DNA from: Streptosporangium sandarakinum
GTDB taxonomy: Bacteria > Actinomycetota > Actinomycetes > Streptosporangiales > Streptosporangiaceae
DNA length: 64,000 nucleotides
Assembly (NCBI RefSeq): GCF_013409935.1
Contig: NZ_JACCCO010000001.1
Location: forward strand, 1,240,001 to 1,304,000
Direction of reading: 5' to 3'
Below the pieces are notes generated by a model, which saw nothing but the letters and a program-made list of their open reading frames with translations, did no database searches and was not told the DNA's origin. The first letter of the stretch is position 1; the number at the start of each line of letters is the position of its first letter. The position numbers and the translations under genes were made by a program. This document shows positions 43,829 to 51,381 of this stretch, piece after piece.

Positions 43829-44164
43829 TCAGTCGTCCAGGTCGACCAGCGGGCGCAGCTCCAGCCGTCCGTTGCGGGCCATCGGGTGGGCGCGGGCCAC
43901 CTCGATCGCCTCGTCCAGGTCCGCGCACTCCAGCAGGTCGTAGCCCACGATCACCTCCTTGGTCTCCGCGAACGGCCCGTCGGAGACCAGCAGCCGCCCG
44001 TTGCGGACCCGGACCGTGGTGGCCGCGGACGTCGGCCCCAGCACGCTGCCCTCCAGGCGGCGGCCCCGGGAGTCGTTCTCCGCCACCCACTTCTCGATGT
44101 CGGGCATGTCGCCGGTGTCGGTGTCGGGCTCGGTGTCGCTGCACACGAACATCATGTACTTCAT
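43829..44164 (-). CDS. YCII/DGPF-domain protein, ECF42 partner
   Basis: A 111-residue protein with the YCII-related signature DGPFAETKEVIVGYDLLEC. DGPF proteins are the usual genomic partners of ECF42 sigma factors and are thought to be among their targets. The name refers to Asp-Gly-Pro-Phe seen here. It has no membrane segment. It is the first gene of the operon with the sigma factor; start ATG at 44164. Confidence 0.92.
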   Translation of the reverse strand: MKYMMFVCSDTEPDTDTGDMPDIEKWVAENDSRGRRLEGSVLGPTSAATTVRVRNGRLLVSDGPFAETKEVIVGYDLLECADLDEAIEVARAHPMARNGRLELRPLVDLDD

Positions 44165-44292
44165 CTTCGCTCCCAGGTGTCTCCTGCCGGTCCCCGGTTC
44201 CGGGGCTCATCAGGATGACGAACCGGCCCCCCGTTTCCGGACGGCGTCACTCCGAAAAATCCGCGCTCCATCGATCTTCCGGGGGTCGCCCG

Positions 44293-44360
44293 CGTCGATC
44301 ATGACGACATGGCGGGATCCGCCGCGGGTCCGGCGGCCATGCGGCCGTATCGTCATGGCC
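44293..44360. repeat. Intergenic element copy 1, related to 49469-49527
   Basis: About 65 bases with ends ATCATGACGA and TCGTCATG that pair as an inverted repeat. The right end CGGCCGTATCGTCATG is identical over 16 bases to a second intergenic site at 49509-49524, and the left end CGTCGATC(A/G)TGACG is also shared. It is upstream of the YCII-sigma operon. Confidence 0.5.
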
Positions 44361-44410
44361 GGTGAGGCGGGCGGGCCGCGGTCAGCCGACGCTCAGCCGT
44401 ACCGCCGCGG

Positions 44411-45250
44411 TCAGCCGTACTGCTCCAGCCAGGCGACGATGTGCTGGACGTAGCTCTCGGCGTTCGCGATCGGCCCGCCGTCGAGCGCCGCGACGAGGTG
44501 CGTGACGCCGAACGTACGGTCCCAGACCCGGGCGCGGCGGTAGGTGTCGCCGTCCACGGCGGCGCGGACGTTGTCCCAGCCGTGTATCCATCCGATGAAG
44601 GCGGCGTCGACCGCCGGGTCGAACAGGTGGGCCCGGTCCCAGTCCAGGACGCCGACCAGCTTGCCGTCCTCGCCCCAGTGGACGTTGCCGCCGCCGAGGT
44701 CGCCGTGGACGAGGGCGTCGGGGACCTCCTCCAGGGCCAGCGCGTCGTCGAGACGCCGCCGGCCCTCCTCCCGCCATCTGGCGGGCAGGCGCGGGAGCAC
44801 CTCCTCGGCCAGGATCCCCGACCAGTGGTCACCGCCGGTGTAGGTGCGCGGCGCGCCCAGCACCGCCCGGAGCTCCGCGGTGACGGGAAGCTCCCGCAGC
44901 GCCCGCAGCAGCTCGCCGATCCTCTCCGGGTCGCCTTCGCCGTCGGGCATCGCGGCGCCGTCGAGCCACGAGACGGCGACGGCCGCGCGCTCCCCGAACA
45001 TCGTCACCGGTGTCAGCGGCTCCGGCACCGCGAACGGCAGGCCGGCCTCGGCGATCACCCGCAGCAGCTCGGTACGGCGCGGCAGGGCGGCGGCTCCCGA
45101 CGGGCGCTTGGTGACCCGCACCGCCGCGACCCCGGGGAGCAGGACGACGTCGTGCATCCCGCCGCCGAAGAGGCGGGCCGTACCGAGCGGGGCACCCGGC
45201 AGGAGGGCGTCGGCGATCTCCAGCAGGTCGTCGGGCACCGGCTCGTCCAC
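44411..45250 (-). CDS. Aminoglycoside phosphotransferase-like kinase
   Basis: A 279-residue protein with an APH/choline-kinase fold. The catalytic loop is LVHGDLGGGNVHWGEDG and the metal-binding DW is LDWDRAHLFDP. Such kinases phosphorylate small molecules such as aminoglycosides, homoserine or methylthioribose; no substrate can be assigned. The GTG at 45250 has GAGGAG six bases upstream. It follows the VOC gene by 14 bases in one operon. Confidence 0.9.
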   Translation of the reverse strand: MDEPVPDDLLEIADALLPGAPLGTARLFGGGMHDVVLLPGVAAVRVTKRPSGAAALPRRTELLRVIAEAGLPFAVPEPLTPVTMFGERAAVAVSWLDGAAMPDGEGDPERIGELLRALRELPVTAELRAVLGAPRTYTGGDHWSGILAEEVLPRLPARWREEGRRRLDDALALEEVPDALVHGDLGGGNVHWGEDGKLVGVLDWDRAHLFDPAVDAAFIGWIHGWDNVRAAVDGDTYRRARVWDRTFGVTHLVAALDGGPIANAESYVQHIVAWLEQYG

Positions 45251-45264
45251 GTTTCGCTCCTCTG

Positions 45265-45594
45265 TCAGGCCGTCGGGGTGCCGACCCGGACGCGGTTGCC
45301 GTCGGGGTCCAGGAGTTCGGCCTCGCGGCCCCACGGCACGTCCCGCGCCCGCGCGCCGAACTCGGCGGCCACGGCGTCGACGTCGGCCACCCGAAGGTAC
45401 AGCAGTGTGCCGGGGCGCGCGTCACCCTCGTGCTCGGACAGGAAGATCCGCATTCCGCCCCGGGCGACCTCGACGAAAGCGGGAAGGCCCGGCTCGAACC
45501 GGTGCTCCCACTGCTTGGTGAAGCCCAGCCGTTCGTACCACCCGGCCGTCGCCGCGGCGTCCTCGACCCGGAGAACGGGGATCAGCTCATCCAT
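45265..45594 (-). CDS. VOC/glyoxalase-bleomycin resistance family protein
   Basis: A 109-residue single VOC domain. It opens with IPVLRVEDAAATAGWYERLGF and ends in ELLDPDGNRVRVGTP, which is the pattern of bleomycin-resistance-like proteins. Two such domains pair to form a ligand pocket. Resistance to a drug is possible but not shown. It is in an operon with the downstream APH-like kinase. Start ATG at 45594. Confidence 0.9.
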   Translation of the reverse strand: MDELIPVLRVEDAAATAGWYERLGFTKQWEHRFEPGLPAFVEVARGGMRIFLSEHEGDARPGTLLYLRVADVDAVAAEFGARARDVPWGREAELLDPDGNRVRVGTPTA

Positions 45595-45686
45595 ATGATC
45601 ATCTTTCCAGACCACGACAACCGGGGTCCGTGCCATACGGCCGATCGGCCTCCGGCGACCCGCGGGGCGGCGGCCGGTGACCGCGG

Positions 45687-46199
45687 TCAGGGTTCGCTGC
45701 GGGCGCCGGCGAGGATGGCATCCACCGTCTCGGCGGGAGTCTGGTCCGAGGTGTCGAGCCACAGGCCCATGCGGGGCGTCTCCTCGCGCAGCACGCGGTC
45801 CAGCTGCTCGATCGCCCACAGGCCGTAGGCGTCCTTGCCGCGCCCGGCCTCGCGGGCGGCCACGGCCTCCGGGCGCGGGGCGAGGACGACCACCCGGAGC
45901 GGGCGGATCTTGATCATCTCGACCGTCTCGGTCAGGAGACCGCCCAGGATGACGTCCTGCGCGACGACGGTGAATCCCGCCTCGGCGTAGGTCTCGCTCA
46001 CCTGGACGGTCAGCCGGTGCCGCAGCCGGAGCTGCCGCAGGGCCTCCCCGGACGGCTCGGAGGTCATCTCCTCCCGTCCGCCGACCACCATGCGGCGGAA
46101 CGCGTCTCCGCGCACGTGCACCGAGCGCGGGAGCCGCTCGGCGAGCAGCTGCGCGACGGTCGACTTCCCCGCCGCCTGGATACCAGTGATCAGAAACAT
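45687..46199 (-). CDS. P-loop kinase, chloramphenicol phosphotransferase-like
   Basis: A 170-residue P-loop NTPase. Walker A is GIQAAGKSTV near the N-terminus, and HVRGDAFRRM and VVAQDVIL follow as in AAA_33/CPT-like small-molecule kinases. Start: AAGGAG is directly followed by an in-frame ATG (46205), too close; the second ATG (46199), six bases later, has correct spacing and starts MFLITGIQ. No sign of which molecule it modifies. Confidence 0.88.
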   Translation of the reverse strand: MFLITGIQAAGKSTVAQLLAERLPRSVHVRGDAFRRMVVGGREEMTSEPSGEALRQLRLRHRLTVQVSETYAEAGFTVVAQDVILGGLLTETVEMIKIRPLRVVVLAPRPEAVAAREAGRGKDAYGLWAIEQLDRVLREETPRMGLWLDTSDQTPAETVDAILAGARSEP

Positions 46200-46343
46200 C
46201 CTCATCTCCTTGTCGTTCCGGGGTTCGTCGGACGACGGACGCGCGGAGGACAACGCCTGCCGTCGCGGCCGGCAACAGCGATCAGAGGGCCGGTGGCCAG
46301 GAGGGCCGCGGCTCCCGGGGCCGGCGGGCATGGGACCCGGCCG

Positions 46344-47294
46344 TCACGGCAGGCGGGCGCGGAGCCATTCCAGGGCGGTCCGGCCCTGGGCCGCCTGGAA
46401 GGCGCGCAGGGTGGGCAGGCCCGGCGGGGCGGGCCGCCGGGAGTGGCCGACGAAGAAACCGGCGAGCGCGGCCAGCACCGCCGTCACCGCCTCCGGGTCG
46501 GCGTCCCGGGCGACCGGGCGGGCGGTGAAGACCTCCTCGCACGGCGGGCCGCCCTGCATTCGGACACTGGGCAGCATCAGCAGCAGGTCCAGCCACGGCG
46601 CCCCGACGAACGCCCACGGCCAGTCGACGATCATCACCTCGCCGGGGGTGAGCAGCAGGTTGTCGGCCCTGATGTCGCCGTGGAGCAGGGTCTCTCCCCT
46701 GGCGGCGGCCGTCCAGCCCGTCTCCAGGTCCGCCAGCGCGTCCAGGTGGCGCGCGGCCCAGGGGTCGAGCCCGGCCAGGTCGTCGGCGCCCTCGTCGCGG
46801 GCCGCGACCAGACGCCGCCATCCGTGGAACTCCTCGCCGAACCGCTCCTCGGGGGTGGGCGCCGCGATGGGCGACGGGGTCAGCGCGGCGGCCAGCCGGT
46901 CCAGGGCGTCCAGCACCCGCTCCAGTTCGGCGGTGTGCCACGGCTCGGCGGGCGGGTGGCCGTCCACGTCCTCGAACAGCAGCGCCACCCAGCCGCCGGA
47001 GTCGAAGGAGGCCAGCAGCCTGGGCGCGGGCGCGGCGTCGGGGAGCGCCGCGGCGATGCGGATCTCCTGCCGGTGGATGCCGGCGCTGCGCGGGTTCGGC
47101 TCCGGGCCGACGACCTTGGCGAACGCGCGCCGCCCGTCCACCAGCCTCAGCCGTACGGCGGCGCCCGGCGAGAACCCTCCGGTCTGTGTCACGGCCTCGG
47201 CGACCGGCGCGCCCAGGTGGTCCTCGACGGCCAGGCGGATCTTCTCGGGCACGGCGTGCCAGGGCAGGCGGACGCCGGTGGCGGGAACGCTCAT
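46344..47294 (-). CDS. Aminoglycoside phosphotransferase family protein
   Basis: A 316-residue APH-fold kinase. The catalytic loop is LLHGDIRADNLLLTPGEVMIVDW, which joins the Brenner-type HGD and the metal-binding D. The N-lobe has an ATP-binding strand pair (GRRAFAKVVG with the catalytic Lys). Substrate unknown. The GGAGG ribosome site is at the very left end of the TnpB element (47301-47308 region), so that element lies against this gene's start. Confidence 0.9.
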   Translation of the reverse strand: MSVPATGVRLPWHAVPEKIRLAVEDHLGAPVAEAVTQTGGFSPGAAVRLRLVDGRRAFAKVVGPEPNPRSAGIHRQEIRIAAALPDAAPAPRLLASFDSGGWVALLFEDVDGHPPAEPWHTAELERVLDALDRLAAALTPSPIAAPTPEERFGEEFHGWRRLVAARDEGADDLAGLDPWAARHLDALADLETGWTAAARGETLLHGDIRADNLLLTPGEVMIVDWPWAFVGAPWLDLLLMLPSVRMQGGPPCEEVFTARPVARDADPEAVTAVLAALAGFFVGHSRRPAPPGLPTLRAFQAAQGRTALEWLRARLP

Positions 47295-47443
47295 CAGTTA
47301 CCTCCGAGGAAACCCCCGCCTTTAGGCGGGGGAGGAATCGGACCCCTGCGGAGCAGGACAGGGGCAGGCGATTCGCCGCCAGGCGAACCGCCGTCTCGAA
47401 CACATGCACGATTCTTAGATGATCCTGCGATAGAATGTGAGGC

Positions 47444-48550
47444 ATGGCGCAGATCGTGAAGCGGGCCTACAAGCACCGCTTCCACCCGACCCCCGAGCAG
47501 GCCGAAGAGCTTGCCCGGACGTTCGGCTGCGTCCGCCTGGTCTACAACAAGGCCCTGGAAGAGCGCACTCGCGCCTACATCCTCCAAGGCCACCGCGTCT
47601 CCTACGTGGAGTCCTCGGCCGCCCTCACGGCGTGGAAGCGCACCGAGGAGCTGGCGTTCCTCAACGAGGTGTCCAGCGTTCCGTTGCAGCAGGCGCTCCG
47701 GCACTTGCAGGCCGGGTTCGCGAACTTCTTCGCCAAGCGCGCCAAATACCCGGCCTTCAAGTCCCGCAAGAAGTCCCGGCCCAGCGCCGAATACACCCGC
47801 AGCGCGTTCCGCTGGCGGGACGGCGCGCTGACGCTGGCGAAGATGGATGCGCCGTTGGCCATCGTGTGGTCGCGTCCGCTTCCCGAGGGCGCGGAGCCGT
47901 CCACGGTCACCGTGTCGAAGGACGCGGCGGGCCGCTGGTTCGTGTCCCTGCTGGTGGAGGAGAAGATCAGTCCTCTTCCGTCCGTCGCGGCGAGCGTGGG
48001 GATCGACGCCGGACTGAACCACCTGCTCACCCTCTCCACCGGCGAGAAGATCGCCAACCCGCGTCACGAACGCCGCGACCGGCGCAAGCTGGCCAAAGCT
48101 CAGCGCGCGTTGTCCCGCAAGGCCACGGGCGGTGCGAACCGGGCCAGGGCGAAGCTGAAGGTCGCCCGCGTCCACGCCCGCATCACCGACCGGCGGCGGG
48201 ACTTCCTGCACAAGCTCACCACTCGTCTCGTCCGTGAGAACCAAACGGTCGTGATCGAGGATCTCACCGTGCGCACCATGGTGAAGAACGGCGGTCTGGC
48301 CCGCGCCATCTCTGATGCCTCCTGGCGTCAGATGCGCTACATGCTGGAGTACAAAGCGGCCTGGTACGGGCGGGAGCTGGTCGTGATCGACCGCTTCTTC
48401 CCCTCCTCGAAGCTGTGCTCGGCGTGCGGCACCTTGCAGGACAAGATGCCGCTGAACGTCCGGGAGTGGACCTGCGCCTGCGGCGCGGCCCACGACCGCG
48501 ACGTCAACGCCGCGGCCAACATCCTCGCCGCCGGGCTGGCGGAGAGGTGA
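47444..48550 (+). CDS. tnpB: TnpB RNA-guided nuclease
   Basis: A 368-residue TnpB. The RuvC catalytic residues are all present: Asp188 (VGIDAG), Glu272 (VIEDLT) and Asp353 (HDRDVNAAANI). The zinc ribbon is CSACG at 325-328 and CACG at 344-346. The N-terminal helical domain (QIVKRAYKHRFHPTPEQA) is typical. TnpB cuts DNA matching the guide RNA transcribed from the element's right end, which helps keep the element in place. With no TnpA here, it must use a transposase in trans. A TAGAAT box 7 bases before the ATG suggests a leaderless transcript. Confidence 0.95.
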   Translation: MAQIVKRAYKHRFHPTPEQAEELARTFGCVRLVYNKALEERTRAYILQGHRVSYVESSAALTAWKRTEELAFLNEVSSVPLQQALRHLQAGFANFFAKRAKYPAFKSRKKSRPSAEYTRSAFRWRDGALTLAKMDAPLAIVWSRPLPEGAEPSTVTVSKDAAGRWFVSLLVEEKISPLPSVAASVGIDAGLNHLLTLSTGEKIANPRHERRDRRKLAKAQRALSRKATGGANRARAKLKVARVHARITDRRRDFLHKLTTRLVRENQTVVIEDLTVRTMVKNGGLARAISDASWRQMRYMLEYKAAWYGRELVVIDRFFPSSKLCSACGTLQDKMPLNVREWTCACGAAHDRDVNAAANILAAGLAER

Positions 48551-48675
48551 AACGCCTGTGGAGCCGGTGTAAGACCTCAACGAGAGTCCTCTCGGGCGGG
48601 CGACCGGCGGTGAAGCAGGAACCCCCACGGGTGACCGTGGGAATCCCCCTCGTTTACGAGGGGGAGGATGTCAAG
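48551..48675 (+). ncRNA. Right-end region, candidate guide RNA (omega/reRNA)
   Basis: This stretch after tnpB has the order expected of a TnpB guide scaffold: an interior GAGAGTCCTCTC hairpin (about 48581-48592), then the hairpins CCCACGG-GTGA-CCGTGGG and CCCCCTCG-TTTA-CGAGGGGG, ending at the element boundary. The guide would be copied from the flanking bases just after 48675. Proposed by position and structure only. Confidence 0.55.
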
Positions 48676-48678
48676 TCC

Positions 48679-49386
48679 TCATCCTGGCGAAGGCGGGGCC
48701 TCGGATTCCATCCGTTTCCCCGGCCGGCGACGCGGCCCTTGGGCCCTGACGGCCGGACGGCCCTGTTCCAGCTCCCCCACCGGGGCGACGGCGTGTGACC
48801 CTCCCGCGGTGCACCGCCAGACGGCCCGTCCGCGTTCCCAGGCGACGTGCAGGCCGCGGTCGTGCTCGGGGCAGACGGGCCAGACCGTCCAGGCCATCTC
48901 CATGACGACCTCCTGCACGGCGTCGGCGACCGCGGCGAGTCCTCCCCCGCCGGGCCGGATTCCGTTGCCCTGGGTCGCCCCCCGGAACTCCACCCAGGCG
49001 TGACCGTTGTCGTCCCAGTCGGGGATGACCAGCCGCAGCTCCCCGGTGATCCCGGCGGCGCGGACGTCGCGCTCCACGACGCCGAGCTCCCGCTCCAGCT
49101 CCGTCCACAGGCCCGGGTCGAGGACGAAGCTCGGCCCGAAGCCGATGTCGCCGAGCAGCCGCCGCCCCAACCGGGCCAGGTCGGCCGGCGTGAGATGGGC
49201 GATCGGGCGTTCGACGACCTCGCGGGTGGCCGGACCGACCCGACCGTGCTCCTCCATCAGGAAGGCCAGCTCGACGACGAGCTCCGCATCGAGGTCGCCG
49301 CCGCGCAGCCCCGCGTGGATCAGCCCGCCCAGCTCCTCGATCCGCCCGCTCCGCTCGCCGGCCCACCCGCCGCCGTGAGAGATCAT
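48679..49386 (-). CDS. Hypothetical protein
   Basis: A 235-residue protein with no signal peptide or membrane segment. It is mostly helical and acidic at the N-terminus (VVELAFLMEEHGRVG) and beta-rich in the middle (GELRLVIPDWDDNGHAWVEFRG); one region PVCPEHDRGLHVAWERGRAVWRC contains Cys/His that could bind zinc. I do not recognise the family. Its stop is 4 bases from the end of the TnpB element, so insertion may have replaced its original C-terminus; the last 30 residues look low-complexity and may be new. Confidence 0.7.
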   Translation of the reverse strand: MISHGGGWAGERSGRIEELGGLIHAGLRGGDLDAELVVELAFLMEEHGRVGPATREVVERPIAHLTPADLARLGRRLLGDIGFGPSFVLDPGLWTELERELGVVERDVRAAGITGELRLVIPDWDDNGHAWVEFRGATQGNGIRPGGGGLAAVADAVQEVVMEMAWTVWPVCPEHDRGLHVAWERGRAVWRCTAGGSHAVAPVGELEQGRPAVRAQGPRRRPGKRMESEAPPSPG

Positions 49387-49468
49387 GCGCGCAGTCTGGC
49401 CGTCCGGCGCCGGCCCCGCAAGGGCGGCCTTCAGGGGGACGCGACCGGCCGCGATCGCCGGCGCGCAT

Positions 49469-49527
49469 CGTCGATCGTGACGGCGTCACCGCCGCACCCG
49501 CGGTGAGCCGGCCGTATCGTCATGATC
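49469..49527. repeat. Intergenic element copy 2, related to 44293-44360
   Basis: About 56 bases, starting CGTCGATCGTGACG and ending CGGCCGTATCGTCATGATC. Its right end is identical to copy 1 over 16 bases and its ends form an inverted repeat with one mismatch. It is upstream of the minus-strand hypothetical gene. Confidence 0.5.
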
Positions 49528-49566
49528 GATGTGAACCAGGCGGGACGGCAGGCGGGAGACGGCGGG

Positions 49567-50202
49567 TCAGCGTTTCATCGCGCCGTCGGCGATGGCGTCG
49601 GCGGCGTTGCCGATGGCGACGCCGACGATCTCCAGGCGGCGGACCAGCTCGCGTTCCTTCATCGCCTCGGCGGTCAGCTTCCCGGAGAAGATGCGCGAGA
49701 TCTCGTACTGGTACATCCTGCGGATCGCGCCGCCGGCCTTCTTGGCCTCCAGGGCGTCCTCGATCACCGCCGCGGGCCTGGCGGACAGGCCGGTCACCGC
49801 GTTCTCCAGCGCCTCGATGCCGACGATCACCTGGTCGAGCAGCGGCGAGAAGCGGATCTGCTCGGGCACCCGGTACAGGTGCGACTCCCGGACGAAGTCG
49901 CGCAGCGAGTCGAGCACGTCGTCGATGGCGCGCGACAGCCGGTACAGGTCCTCCCGGTCGATGGGCGTGACGACGGCGTCGGTCAGCTCCGCCACGAGCC
50001 GCCGGCGCTCCTCGTCGCCCAGGTGCTCGATGGCGCGCATCCGCTCGTGCGCGCCGGCCCTGCCGACCTCTCCCCCGATCATGGACAGGGCCAGCCAGGC
50101 GCCCTTCTTGGTGGCCTCCAGCTGGCCGATCAACGCGTCGGCGAGCGTGCTGTCCATCCGGCCGGTCAGCAGGTCGCGGATCCGCCGCAGCCGCCGCCTC
50201 AC
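49567..50202 (-). CDS. PhoU-like (DUF47) protein
   Basis: A 211-residue helical protein with PhoU/DUF47 features: EHLGDEERRRLVAELTDAVV and DREDLYRLSRAIDDVLD, including the conserved Glu/Asp metal pattern (EHxGD, DREDL). DUF47 proteins partner and regulate PiT phosphate carriers. Its GTG at 50202 overlaps the stop of the transporter gene (GTGA), so the two are translationally coupled. Confidence 0.93.
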   Translation of the reverse strand: MRRRLRRIRDLLTGRMDSTLADALIGQLEATKKGAWLALSMIGGEVGRAGAHERMRAIEHLGDEERRRLVAELTDAVVTPIDREDLYRLSRAIDDVLDSLRDFVRESHLYRVPEQIRFSPLLDQVIVGIEALENAVTGLSARPAAVIEDALEAKKAGGAIRRMYQYEISRIFSGKLTAEAMKERELVRRLEIVGVAIGNAADAIADGAMKR

Positions 50203-51164
50203 AGCCCGGCCCCCCTCTCCGCCAGCCGTACGGCGAGCGCCACCACCCCGGCCAGCAGCCCGCCGGCGGGCAGGGTCAGCGCCCAGGCGACGACGATCCT
50301 GAGCGCGGCGGGCCAGCGGACCCTGCCGCCGCCCCGGGAGACGCCCGCCCCGATCAGGGCGCCGGCGATGGCCTGCGTCATGCTCACCGGCATCCCCGCC
50401 GCGGCGCAGCCGACCACCGCGGCGCCGGAGGCCAGCTCGGCGGCGACGCCGTGCAGCGGCCGGGAGACGATGATCTCCCGGCTGAGCGTACGGCCGGCCC
50501 GGGGCAGGCCGTACAGCGTCCCGGCGGCGAACAGGGCGGCCGCGGCGGACGTGACGGACAACGGGGCCCGGGAGACGCCCAGCGCGATCATGAAGACGGA
50601 GAGCGTCTTCTGTCCGTCGTTGGCCGCGTAGGCGACGCACTGCAGGGCGAATCCGGCCAGGTGCCAGCGGCGCAGGCCGCGCCGGGTGGCGAGGCCCAGC
50701 AGCCGCGCCACGACCCAGGCGACCAGCGCCCCGACGAACGGCGCGGCCAGGGCGACGGCCAGGACCAGTGCGACCGCCCCGCCGGAGACGGGCAGCCCCC
50801 AGCCGATGCCGGCGCCGGCCAGGCCGCCGACGACGGCGAGCGTGAGGCTGGTCGGGCGGCCCGAGCCGCTGAGCACCGCGACGACGACCAATGCGGAGAG
50901 CACGGCGATCGTCATGGCCTGCCGGCCGCCGGGACCGCCGAACCCGCCCAGCCGGGTCACGAACGTCAGCGCCACCCGCTGGGAGGCCAGCGGCACGAGC
51001 ACGAGCGCCGCCGTCAGGGCGAGGATGCCCGCCGCCGGGCGCACGCTGGGCAGTTTGAGGCCGGTCGCCAGCAGCGCGCCGCCGTCGTTCGCCCCGGACA
51101 CGACCGCGAACACGCACGCGACCGCGCCCAGCACGACGACGTCGAGCTGCACACGTCCCCCCAT
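50199..51164 (-). CDS. Inorganic phosphate transporter, PiT family
   Basis: A 321-residue membrane protein with about ten helices in two homologous halves. Both PiT signatures occur: GANDGGALLATGL in the first half and ANDGQKT in the second (the PiT D/N repeats). It imports phosphate, often as a metal-phosphate complex, with protons or sodium. It sits upstream of its PhoU-like partner. The ATG at 51164 is preferred to an in-frame ATG at 51296 since the longer version adds only basic low-complexity residues. Confidence 0.92.
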   Translation of the reverse strand: MGGRVQLDVVVLGAVACVFAVVSGANDGGALLATGLKLPSVRPAAGILALTAALVLVPLASQRVALTFVTRLGGFGGPGGRQAMTIAVLSALVVVAVLSGSGRPTSLTLAVVGGLAGAGIGWGLPVSGGAVALVLAVALAAPFVGALVAWVVARLLGLATRRGLRRWHLAGFALQCVAYAANDGQKTLSVFMIALGVSRAPLSVTSAAAALFAAGTLYGLPRAGRTLSREIIVSRPLHGVAAELASGAAVVGCAAAGMPVSMTQAIAGALIGAGVSRGGGRVRWPAALRIVVAWALTLPAGGLLAGVVALAVRLAERGAGL

Positions 51165-51270
51165 CCGGCCGGCGGCGGCGCCGCGTCGGGTGGCGCGCCG
51201 TCTCTTCAAGCTTGCCCGACCGGACGTTCCCCGACTCCGTTTCCGGACGATTCCCCACCCGCACCCGTGA

Positions 51271-51299
51271 TTGACACGGGCCGTTGCGCGTCCCATTAT
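51271..51299 (+). promoter_or_regulatory. Sigma-70-like promoter of the methyltransferase gene
   Basis: TTGACA (51271-51276) and CATTAT (51294-51299) are 17 bases apart, the best -35/-10 pair in the window. The gene starts 83 bases downstream. Confidence 0.7.
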
Positions 51300-51327
51300 G
51301 AACGAACGTTCATGAACATACGTTCAT
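51298..51327 (+). promoter_or_regulatory. Overlapping operators ATGAACG-N2-CGTTCAT and ATGAAC-N4-GTTCAT
   Basis: Two overlapping perfect palindromes (51298-51313 and 51312-51327) lie over the -10 box and start site. They look like TetR-type operators and can be bound by the TetR protein encoded downstream at 52438. Confidence 0.65.
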
Positions 51328-51381
51328 AACGACTGGAGAAGCACGTACGGTCGCCCCGGGGCGGCCCCGAGAGGAGATCCG

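Larger units (their letters stand above)
47301..48675 (+). mobile_element. TnpB-only element (IS200/IS605 group)
   Basis: An IS605-group insertion carrying tnpB and no tnpA. Left end: hairpin CCCCCGCC-TTTA-GGCGGGGG (47313-47332) followed by GGAATCGG and further small stems. Right end: two hairpins (48624-48641 and 48645-48664) ending GGGGGAGGATGTCAAG. The left and right outer hairpins share the word GGGGGAGGA. Exact ends are uncertain by several bases. The right end is expected to encode the guide (omega/re) RNA. Confidence 0.75.

Noticed and set aside
42385-44164. ECF42 sigma factor as a pseudogene because of the repeat tract
   Set aside because: The frame stays open, all sigma regions are intact and the repeat unit is a multiple of three.
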